Below, piece after piece: positions 1 through 7,600 of a stretch of DNA of 60,977 nucleotides. The DNA is from Flavobacteriaceae bacterium UBA6268. GTDB lineage: Bacteria; Bacteroidota; Bacteroidia; Flavobacteriales; Flavobacteriaceae. Every line of letters starts with the position of its first letter. The first letter of the stretch is position 1. The stretch covers positions 1 through 60,977 of the forward strand of contig DJVA01000027.1 in the NCBI GenBank assembly GCA_002440705.1, written 5' to 3'. A model generated the notes under the pieces. The model was not told the origin of the DNA. It was given only the letters and a program-made list of their open reading frames with translations, and ran no database searches. A program made the position numbers and the translations under genes.

Positions 1-57
1 GGATAGAGCATCTGCCTTCTAAGCAGACGGTCACAGGTTCGAATCCTGTCGCGATCA
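1..57 (+). tRNA. tRNA-Arg (anticodon TCT), 5' end cut by the window edge
   Basis: The 3' part of a tRNA is visible. The anticodon stem TCTGC/GCAGA (11-15 and 23-27 approximately) encloses the loop CTTCTAA, whose anticodon TCT reads AGA (Arg). The T arm is ACAGG-TTCGAAT-CCTGT at 33-49, followed by the 3' acceptor strand at 50-56 and a discriminator A at 57. CCA is not encoded. The 5' acceptor strand and most of the D arm lie outside the window. Confidence 0.9.
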
Positions 58-83
58 CGAATAAATAGTTTAATAAGAAAAAA

Positions 84-109
84 CGCCAAGCTTGCTTGAG
101 CGTTTTTTT
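84..109 (+). terminator. Rho-independent terminator of the tRNA-Arg transcript
   Basis: The CAAGC/GCTTG core is flanked by CGC/GCG and preceded by six A, then followed by seven T. This gives a GC-containing stem with a U tract 27 bases after the tRNA end. It is repeated at 161 and 238 in the tandem array, so the tRNA is followed by three successive terminators. Confidence 0.6.
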
Positions 110-314
110 GTTTGAACTATTTTCAAAGCGGAACGCTTTGGGATATGCAATCCTGTCTGGCGCCAAGCTTGCTTGAGCGTTTTTTTGTTTGAACTATTTT
201 CAAAGCGGAACGCTTTGGGATATGCAATCCTGTGTGGCGCCAAGCTTGCTTGAGCGTTTTTTTTGTTTGAACTATTTTCAAAGCGGAACGCTTTGGGATA
301 TGCAATTTTGTATG
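84..314. repeat. Three tandem 77-bp repeats carrying two hairpins each
   Basis: Near-identical units start at 84, 161 and 238, a period of 77 bp; the third has one extra T in its T run. Each unit begins with CGCCAAGCTTGCTTGAGCG followed by seven or eight T, a terminator-like element. About 20 bp later comes the perfect hairpin CAAAGCG-GAA-CGCTTTG (124-140 in unit 1) and then GGAT-ATGCA-ATCC. The array lies directly downstream of the tRNA, so the first copy probably terminates the tRNA transcript. A 60-codon open frame on the minus strand through the array is only a product of the repetition and is not a gene. Confidence 0.85.
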
Positions 315-374
315 GTCACCAATCGCTCGTAAAGGGGTAGTTGGTCATTATATTTTCAGCAAGGGTAGCTTAAG

Positions 375-1553
375 CTATCGTGGTTTTTCACAAACCAAAA
401 CCACTTTTTCGCCATTTTTCAAAATGGTAAAAAACAAATAAGTATGCCCACCATCGGTGATGCCCCATTCTGTACGCAACTGGGACACGCTTAAAGGAAA
501 GTTCCGTGTAGTTATATTGGCTTTGGAACCTTTCAGCTCGAGCATTTCTCTTTTTTTGTAGGGAATCATTTGTTTTACTTCAAAGGCCCTTCCAGGAAAA
601 TCAACTAGTTGATTGTGAGTGAACAGGTGCGAATGTTCTGCCAATTTTTCAACTTGAAAGGCTTTGCAAAGATGATTGTAGCCCCCCGATTTCAATAGGG
701 CTGCATTGGGTTCGTAGATAAATTTTTTGGGGTTGGAAAAAGTGGTTTCAGAATTGCTTCGAAAAATAAATTCGAAGAGTTGATTTCCTTTAGCGCTGAG
801 GTTCACCGTTTTAATGGTGGGGTCTTCGGGAGCGTTTTTCTTCAACAGCCAAATCAATTCCTTCACTTCATTTTCTACCGCTACCACATGAATTTCATGG
901 GCATACTTGAGTTCTTGGACTCCCATGGTAATATCTAAAAGTGGCGAAGTTTTTACCAATAGGCTTTTGCAATGGTTCATCAAAAGGTCTAAGTGGTCCA
1001 GTACATTGGGTTCACAATCTTTCAAAAAATAAACTTTTCCTTTGGACTGGTTCCTTCTGGCGGGATCTAGGTAGATTGCATCAAAAAAATTGGTTTCTAG
1101 CTTCTCCAACCCATCTTGATCGCTGACCAAAATGTTATTGGCACCAAGTTGCGCGAAGTTGTGTGCCGCAATAACCGCAAGGCTTTTGTCCTTTTCAAAA
1201 TAGAATATTGTATCGAACTGCTTTGAAAAATAAAAGGCATCCACCCCATAACCGCCGGTAAGATCGGCGATGGATTTACCCTGAAGCAGTTTTGACTTGT
1301 ATTGTGCCGTTATTTCGGAGGAACTCTGTTCAATATTGAGTTTTTTTGGAAAGAAAATATTTGGCACGGTATGCCAAGTTGGTAGTTTTGTCCTGGTCTT
1401 TTGAAATCCCTCGATTTGTTGTATCAGCTCAGAAATCGTTACTTCTGGAAAAGGACTTCCTTTTAATGCTAATTGCGTTATTTCTCCATCGAAAGTCCTC
1501 ACGAACTCTTGTACTTCAGCAGAAATTAATTGTGGATTCGTGAGAATATTCAA
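375..1553 (-). CDS. Class I SAM-dependent methyltransferase with THUMP-like domain
   Basis: A 392-residue protein with a Rossmann methyltransferase core: LTGGYGVDAFYFS is the SAM-binding motif I, an acidic strand end FEKD follows, and LDPARRN looks like the motif IV (DPPY-type) catalytic loop. A C-terminal segment rich in basic and aromatic residues matches the THUMP-like domain that accompanies this Bacteroidota family. RNA is the likely substrate by family analogy, but the modified base is unknown. I chose the TTG at 1553 (MNILTNPQLIS) because longer in-frame starts run into the upstream DUF4159 gene; this start leaves a 13-bp gap to that gene's stop, consistent with cotranscription. Confidence 0.8.
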   Translation of the reverse strand: MNILTNPQLISAEVQEFVRTFDGEITQLALKGSPFPEVTISELIQQIEGFQKTRTKLPTWHTVPNIFFPKKLNIEQSSSEITAQYKSKLLQGKSIADLTGGYGVDAFYFSKQFDTIFYFEKDKSLAVIAAHNFAQLGANNILVSDQDGLEKLETNFFDAIYLDPARRNQSKGKVYFLKDCEPNVLDHLDLLMNHCKSLLVKTSPLLDITMGVQELKYAHEIHVVAVENEVKELIWLLKKNAPEDPTIKTVNLSAKGNQLFEFIFRSNSETTFSNPKKFIYEPNAALLKSGGYNHLCKAFQVEKLAEHSHLFTHNQLVDFPGRAFEVKQMIPYKKREMLELKGSKANITTRNFPLSVSQLRTEWGITDGGHTYLFFTILKNGEKVVLVCEKPR

Positions 1554-1566
1554 TGGATACAGCGAT

Positions 1567-2211
1567 TTAGTGTTCGAAAACGTACTGCACCAAATTAGCT
1601 CCCATTTGAAGCGCCTTGAGGCGAATTTCCTCTGGATCGTTGTGTACTTCCGGATTTTCCCATCCATCGCCCAAATCGCATTCAAAGGTATAAAGCAGCA
1701 CTAGGCGCCCATCTATGGTAATACCAAAGGCTTGAGGCCTTCCGTTGTCGTGCTCGTGGATTTTGGGAAGGCCTTTCGGAAAATCAAACTTTTGATGGAA
1801 GATGGGATGGTCTGCGGGGAGTTCTTTCAGTTCTTGATTCGGGAAAATTTTTGACAGCTCTTTCCTCAAATACTGATCCATTCCATAATTGTCGTCTATG
1901 TGTAAAAATCCACCACTCAAAAGGTAACTCCGCAGATTTTCGGCTTCTTCATTGGAGAAAAACACATTGCCATGCCCGGTCATGTGAATGAAGGGGTAAT
2001 TAAAAAGCTCCACATCATTGGGGGCCACGGTAGCTGGTTTTTCGTTGATGGAAGTATTAATCTGTTGGTTGCAGAATTTAACCAAGTTTGGAAGCGAAGT
2101 CGGATTGCTGTACCAATCGCCACCACCTCCATATTTCAAGAGCGCAATTTCCTGTGCGCAAATGGACACAGGTATAAAGAATAAAACAATGAAAAAAATG
2201 CGCAAGCCCAT
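1567..2211 (-). CDS. DUF4159 domain-containing exported protein
   Basis: A 214-residue protein. It starts with a Sec signal peptide (MGLRIFFIVLFFIPVSICAQ, cleavage near residue 20), so it is probably periplasmic. The mature part shows the DUF4159 hallmarks: KYGGGGDWYSNP, the FIHMTGHGNVFFS segment resembling glutamine-amidotransferase-like beta-strand/turn motifs, and GGFLHIDDNYGMD. The family has no established function. The ATG at 2211 is preferred over the one at 2229 because a TACTTTTG -7 element (2216-2223, minus strand) sits exactly four bases upstream of it, predicting a leaderless mRNA. Confidence 0.8.
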   Translation of the reverse strand: MGLRIFFIVLFFIPVSICAQEIALLKYGGGGDWYSNPTSLPNLVKFCNQQINTSINEKPATVAPNDVELFNYPFIHMTGHGNVFFSNEEAENLRSYLLSGGFLHIDDNYGMDQYLRKELSKIFPNQELKELPADHPIFHQKFDFPKGLPKIHEHDNGRPQAFGITIDGRLVLLYTFECDLGDGWENPEVHNDPEEIRLKALQMGANLVQYVFEH

Positions 2212-2215
2212 GACA

Positions 2216-2223
2216 CAAAAGTA
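2216..2223 (-). promoter_or_regulatory. -7 promoter element TACTTTTG, leaderless spacing
   Basis: A perfect match to the Bacteroidota -7 consensus TAnnTTTG, ending four bases before the ATG of the DUF4159 gene. Transcription should start at or within a base or two of the start codon. The same spacing recurs at three other genes in the window. Confidence 0.6.
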
Positions 2224-2251
2224 GGGCATTGGGTCATTTTAAAAAAAGAAA

Positions 2252-2449
2252 TTAAATTTTGTTTAGGATTTCTCCCATCATGCCGTAAGTAAAACTTTTC
2301 CAATCCTTGGCAATGGAATTGGATTTGAAACGCTGATAGCGCGAAAGAAACTTTAGGGGGGCATCATGCGAAACGGGGGTCTCGAGAGACGCTTTAGCAC
2401 TGGGTGCCAATTTTTTAGCGTTCATAGCAATAGTAGGTTGTAGGTTCAA
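2252..2449 (-). CDS. Small hypothetical basic protein (65 aa)
   Basis: An open frame of 65 codons in the gap between DUF4159 and RsmE, on the same strand as both. It has no signal peptide or membrane segment, and it is lysine-rich with the C-terminal sequence KDWKSFTYGMMGEILNKI, which looks like an amphipathic helix. An internal ATG at 2425 gives a 57-residue alternative. I do not recognise the family. Support comes only from its fit to an otherwise empty 300-bp gap and a plausible composition, so it could be spurious. Confidence 0.45.
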   Translation of the reverse strand: MNLQPTIAMNAKKLAPSAKASLETPVSHDAPLKFLSRYQRFKSNSIAKDWKSFTYGMMGEILNKI

Positions 2450-2489
2450 ATTCGGGTGCCAATATATAAAATATCGATGAAATACAAAA

Positions 2490-2503
2490 TTTTATCGATA
2501 AAA
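2490..2503. promoter_or_regulatory. Perfect 14-bp palindrome, possible operator
   Basis: TTTTATCGATAAAA is a perfect inverted repeat in the gap between the 65-aa gene and RsmE. A second ATCGAT lies 18 bp away at about 2473. Paired ATCGAT half-sites could be a regulator binding site for the 65-aa gene, but AT-rich palindromes also arise by chance. Confidence 0.25.
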
Positions 2504-2526
2504 AACACAAAACAATGATGTTAATT

Positions 2527-3240
2527 TTATGGAAAGTTTACAAACGCTACCTCGCAACAGGCCACTATTGCAGCTGTTTCAGTGCGCAAACGGCGGTCTC
2601 CAAGCGTGATTGGCTGGAATCCTTTCTGCACAGCGCTTTGAATTTCATTGGTTGAAAAATCCCCCTCAGGTCCAACCATCAGCAGTATTTCATTGCCAAC
2701 GGATACAAGGTCCTTTATCCTTTTTCTTGGCGTGTCCATGCAATGTGCAATCGTTTTTGTACCCCTGAAGTTGGCACTACCTGCAATAAACTCTTGGACT
2801 AATGTTACGGGATGAAGCAAGGGCTTATAGCACGAGAGTGACTGTTTCATGGCACTTTCAATAATTTTTTCCAAGCGATCCGGTTTTATGATTTTGCGTT
2901 CACTGTGTTCACAGATGATAGGAGTAATGCTGTTAATGCCTATTTCCGTTGCCTTTTCCAAGAACCACTCGAAGCGATCGCTGTTCTTTGTTGGGGCTAC
3001 AGCAAGGTGCAGACCATAGGGAAGTGGTTTTTTTTCTTCGGCAGATTGCACAGTCGCAATGCAATGCTTTTGGGAAATCTTATCAATTGTACCTTTAAAG
3101 AACCATCCCTTGCCATTTGTGATATAAATAGGGTCTCCCTCTTTAAAACGCAACACTTTGGCGATGTGTCTGCTTTCATCTTTATCGAATTGGATGGTCT
3201 TGGCATGCGCTTCCAAGGAAGCTACGTAAAAAAGGTTCAT
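2527..3240 (-). CDS. rsmE: 16S rRNA (uracil-1498-N3)-methyltransferase
   Basis: A 237-residue SPOUT-class methyltransferase that methylates U1498 of 16S rRNA using SAM. The N-terminal PUA-like part (MNLFYVASLE... SRHIAKVLRFKEGD) is followed by the SPOUT core. The knot and SAM-binding motifs are visible as ATEIGINSITPIICEHSE, LLMVGPEGDFSTNEI and the C-terminal LGDRRLRTETAAIVA. The ATG at 3240 is preferred because homologues begin at MNLFY. It overlaps the stop of the upstream TfoX-like gene as ATGA, so translation is probably coupled. Confidence 0.95.
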   Translation of the reverse strand: MNLFYVASLEAHAKTIQFDKDESRHIAKVLRFKEGDPIYITNGKGWFFKGTIDKISQKHCIATVQSAEEKKPLPYGLHLAVAPTKNSDRFEWFLEKATEIGINSITPIICEHSERKIIKPDRLEKIIESAMKQSLSCYKPLLHPVTLVQEFIAGSANFRGTKTIAHCMDTPRKRIKDLVSVGNEILLMVGPEGDFSTNEIQSAVQKGFQPITLGDRRLRTETAAIVACCEVAFVNFP

Positions 3241-3566
3241 TTTTTGGTCAGTTTTGTTTTGGCATGTGCAATTCCCATTTCTACCCAATACTGCATTTTT
3301 TCTTGGGTATCGTAGCCCGCCTCACTTACAAATATAAATTCCTTGAGCGGTTTTCCTGTAAAATCCATTGGTTTCACGTAGGGAAGTGCAAGTAACTCTT
3401 CCATTTTGTTTGATGGTACCCTAACCATAAGCCTAGACTTGGTTTCTCCCACACACATTTTTCCATGGTATAAAAAACAGGTGCCACCAAACATTCTTTT
3501 TTCTTCAATCGCACCTTCCCAATGGCTAAGTGCACTTCGAATACTTTTCAATAATGCTTCATTCAT
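3237..3566 (-). CDS. TfoX/Sxy N-terminal-domain family protein
   Basis: A 109-residue protein matching the stand-alone TfoX N-terminal domain: EKRMFGGTCFLYHGKMCVG followed by RLMVRVP and KEFIFVSEAG. In gamma-proteobacteria the full TfoX/Sxy acts in competence regulation, but this short form is widespread in Bacteroidota and its role there is not established. It sits between tsaD (2-bp gap) and rsmE (ATGA overlap), so it belongs to a tsaD-tfoX-rsmE transcription unit. Confidence 0.8.
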   Translation of the reverse strand: MNEALLKSIRSALSHWEGAIEEKRMFGGTCFLYHGKMCVGETKSRLMVRVPSNKMEELLALPYVKPMDFTGKPLKEFIFVSEAGYDTQEKMQYWVEMGIAHAKTKLTKK

Positions 3567-3568
3567 AA

Positions 3569-4600
3569 TTAAAATTTTAGGCGCGGTTGGGCCACGATAT
3601 TTCTTTTTGAATATTGTTTTTGTTGGTATGCCAGTTCACCCGCCATGGCAATCATGGCAGCATTGTCTGTACAATACTCAAATCGGGGAATGTAGGTAGT
3701 CCATCCCAACTCAGTTTCGGCAGCTTTAAGTGCCGCGCGGATCCCTGAATTGGCCGAGACCCCACCACCAATGGCAACTTCCATAATCCCGGTAAGTGCC
3801 ACTGCATTTTTTAGCTTATCCATTAAATACTCGACGATGGTAAATTGCAGGCTTGCACAAATATCGTAAAGATTTTCTTCAACAAATTTTGGGTTATTGT
3901 TTGTTTCTTTTTCTATAAAGTAGAGTACGGCAGTCTTTAGCCCACTAAAACTGAATTCCAGATCGCCTACTTTTGGTTTCGGGAAATGGTAGGCATGAGG
4001 GTTGCCTTGCTGTGCATAGCGGTCGATGAGGGGGCCTCCAGGATATGGAAGCCCCAAAATTTTTGCTGATTTATCAAAAGCCTCTCCTACGGCATCATCA
4101 ATGGTTTCGCCTAAAATTTCCATGGAAAAATAATCGGCTACCTTTACAATTTGGGTATGCCCACCACTGATGGTAAGGGCAATAAATGGAAATTTCGGGG
4201 CCTTTTGGTTTTCGGCTTTAATAAAGTGGGCCAAAATATGGGCTTGCATGTGGTTTACAGCAATCAAAGGGATGTCTAATCCCATGGCCAACGATTTGGC
4301 AAATGAAGTGCCTACCAATAACGAACCCATTAGTCCAGGTCCTTGCGTAAATGCTATGGCATTTAATGCTTTTTTGTCGATATTTGCTTTGCGCAAGGCT
4401 TGGTGAACCACAGGGACAATATTTTGTTGATGCGCCCTTGAGGCCAGTTCGGGGACCACCCCTCCGTACTCCTCGTGTATTTTTTGATTGGCTACAACAT
4501 TGGACAGTACAACGCCGTTATGAATCACGGCTGCTGCCGTATCGTCGCAGGACGATTCGATGCCGAGAATGTATGTGGATGTATTTTTCAAGAAAGGCAC
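3569..4600 (-). CDS. tsaD: tRNA N6-adenosine threonylcarbamoyltransferase
   Basis: A 343-residue TsaD/Kae1 protein, which transfers threonylcarbamoyl to A37 of ANN-decoding tRNAs together with TsaB and TsaE. Visible family motifs are GIESSCDDT (13-21), GPGLMGSLLVG (87-97), the metal-binding His pair NHMQAH (H117, H121), SGGHT (145-149) and the C-terminal CTDNAAMIAMAG. The first codon at 4600 is GTG; a TTG at 4591 is an alternative start. It is divergent from tamB across a gap of about 35-75 bp, and a TAATTTTA -7-like element at 4613-4620 can serve it. Confidence 0.96.
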   Translation of the reverse strand: MPFLKNTSTYILGIESSCDDTAAAVIHNGVVLSNVVANQKIHEEYGGVVPELASRAHQQNIVPVVHQALRKANIDKKALNAIAFTQGPGLMGSLLVGTSFAKSLAMGLDIPLIAVNHMQAHILAHFIKAENQKAPKFPFIALTISGGHTQIVKVADYFSMEILGETIDDAVGEAFDKSAKILGLPYPGGPLIDRYAQQGNPHAYHFPKPKVGDLEFSFSGLKTAVLYFIEKETNNNPKFVEENLYDICASLQFTIVEYLMDKLKNAVALTGIMEVAIGGGVSANSGIRAALKAAETELGWTTYIPRFEYCTDNAAMIAMAGELAYQQKQYSKRNIVAQPRLKF

Positions 4601-4635
4601 ATTTATTGGGTGTAAAATTAAAACTTTAATAGGGT

Positions 4636-7600
4636 ATCAAAAAACTTCTGAAAATATTAAAGCGTACAATTTTAGTATTGCTCTTGTTGATCGTTCTACT
4701 GATCATCATCCTTTCGATTCCCGCCGTGCAAACTAAAATTGCCAAAAAAGTTACGCAAAACCTCAATGAATCCTATGGTACAGATATCCAGATCGATCGG
4801 CTGGGCTTGAATTGGAAAGGGGAGGTCGACATCCGGGGCGTTTACATTCAGGACCACCATCGAGATACCTTAATCTATGCGGAATACCTACAAACCAACA
4901 TCCTTAGCATTAAAAAATTGATTGATGGAAATTTGGACTTTGGCTTTGTGGACCTTACCAATGCCAAGTTACGCGTCAAAACCTATTTGGGCGAAACCGA
5001 CGACAATCTCAATATTTTTACGCAAAAATTTGATTCTGGCGATACCACGGAAGTAAAGCCATTTGAATTGTTGAGCCGCAACATTCAACTAAAAAACACC
5101 GCCATAAGCGTTATAGATGAAAACCAAGAAGACCCTGTTGCCTTGGATTTGAAAAGCCTAAACCTGGATGCCGATGATTTTAGCATCAACGGGCCCATTA
5201 TTGAAACAGAAATCAATTCGCTTTCCTTTATGGAGCAACGCGGCTTGGTGGTTGAAAAACTTAAAGCCGACTTCAAGTATACCGAAACCCAATTGTTTTT
5301 GAACAATTTGCAATTGGCTACCCAGCATTCCAGCATCAATGGCGATGTGGTACTTACCTTCGAGAATGGAATGGCCGATTTTACCAATCAGGTTTTATGG
5401 GATGCCCAATTTGAAACTTCGAGCATTGCCACAAACGATTTGAACAAGTTGTACCCCGAATTTGGCGAGGATCTGCAATTGGAACTTGAGGGCCAATTTA
5501 AAGGAACCCTAAACGATTTTGAATTTCGCGGTGCTAACGTCTCCTTTGCCAATAGTCGTGTTGTGGGTGATTTTACCGGCAAGAATTTCTTTGGGGAAGA
5601 GCCACTATACCTCAACGCCCAAAATCACCGGATTGCTACCAGTTATTTCGATTTAAGACGTCTGATGCCCAATATTATTGGCAAAGACTTGCCCGAAACG
5701 CTAAAATCTTTCGGGAATTTTAGTTTGGTTGGAAATACAGAATTGAATGGTGATTTATTGCGAACAAACAGTCAGATTTACTCTGCTTTGGGATATGGCA
5801 AAACCCACCTTGAGATGGGGAATATTCATGATTTTAACAATGCATTTTATAAAGGTGACCTCCAGCTTGAAAACTTTAACATGGGAAGCATAGCCGGAAC
5901 CACTTCCCTTGGAAATATAACGGCCAACCTAAAATTTGACGGCCGTGGGTTTACTTCCCAAACGGTCAGCACCCAAATGAACGGAACCATAACTTCTTTT
6001 CAATTTGAAGACTATACCTACAGAAACATCACCATTGCGGGAAATTTGAAAAACCCCATATTCAATGGAAAACTAACCATTGACGACCCCAATTTAAAAA
6101 TGGATTTTGATGGGTTGATCGATGTTTCGAAAGAGTTGAACCATTACGATTTTGAAGCCAATATCGAATTTGCCGAGCTCAACAAGCTCAACTTGTTTAC
6201 CCGGGACAGCGTATCGGTATTTGCTGGAAAAATTAAAATGGACATGGATGGGACTACAATTAATGATGCGGCTGGTACTATCAATTTCTCGGAAACATTT
6301 TACCAAACTGCACAAAAGGATTTCTTCTTCGATGATTTTTCTATTACTTCAACTTTTCAGGATGAGGAGCGAACCATTCAAATTAATTCTCCTGATATTA
6401 TTAACGGTCAAATCCGTGGAAAGTTCCTATTGGAGGACATTCCGTACCTTTTCCGAAACTCTATTGGAAGTATTTATACCAATTACATACCCATCCAGGT
6501 TACCAACGATCAGTACATCAATTACGAATTTGAGATTTACAATAAAATTGTCGATGTGTTTGTACCGCAAATCCAACTTGGGAACAATACGCGGTTGAAA
6601 GGGTCGGTTTATTCAGACGAGTCGAAATTCAAACTCGATTTTAAATCGCCGGAATTGCTGCTCTATGAAAATTACTTGGGAAAGGTGAATGTACAGTTGG
6701 ACAACGACAACCCGCTTTTTAATGCCTACATTTCCATCGACTCCCTTTACACTGGCAGCTATAACTTGGCCGATGTGAACATTATTAACAAAACCTTGAA
6801 GGACACGCTGTACATCCAGTCCAAGTTTAAGGGTGGAAAAGATCAGTCCGATCTCTTTAACCTTTCCTTGTACCATACCATTAACCCCGAAGGGCACTCG
6901 GTGGTAGGGATCAAAAAATCCAAAATCAATTACAAAGGAAACGATTGGTTCTTGAATAGAGATAATAACAATCTCAACAAGATTACTTTCGACGATAACT
7001 TTAGGGACATCAAGCTGGATTCCTTGACCTTGCGCCACGAAAACGAACTGATTCAAATGGCGGGCTTTAAAAACGACAGTACTTTAATGGACGTGAAGCT
7101 GCAATTCAAAGATGTGGACATTGGTAAAATTGTTCCAGAGGTAGATAGCCTCAATCTAAAAGGAAACCTTAACGGGGACCTTCGCTTCATCAAGAAGAAA
7201 GGAGCCTTTTATCCAAGCTCCGACATTGTTATCGAAAACATAAATCTTAACAACGTAGCGTTTGGCAACTTGAAGTTGAACATCCTTGGCAATGAAGATC
7301 TTTCTGAATATACCATTCGGTCTTCGCTCATCAACGAAAATGTCGATTCTTTCAAGGCCAATGGCTCCTTGAATGTTACTGGGGACCATCCGCAAATCAA
7401 CCTTGATGTAAGTTTCGATAACTTCAACCTAAAGGCTTTCAGTCCATTTGGGGGCGATGTAATAAGCAATATCCGCGGCTTTGTAACCGGGGACGCCCGT
7501 GTGATGGGCAATTACAAATCGCCCGATTTAAGTGGTAGTTTGTTTTTGACCGAAACTGGCCTGACCATTCCCTACCTCAATACCGATTTCCGCATAGACG

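Noticed and set aside
123..305. Repetitive 60-codon minus-strand open frame in the tRNA-proximal array
   Set aside because: It only restates the 77-bp repeat in translation and has no start context or homologue-like features.
84..314. Possible CRISPR array
   Set aside because: The units are directly tandem with no unique spacers, and no cas gene is in the window.
1..400. tRNA-anchored integration site of a mobile element
   Set aside because: No integrase, no second copy of the tRNA 3' end as an att site, and housekeeping genes follow directly.
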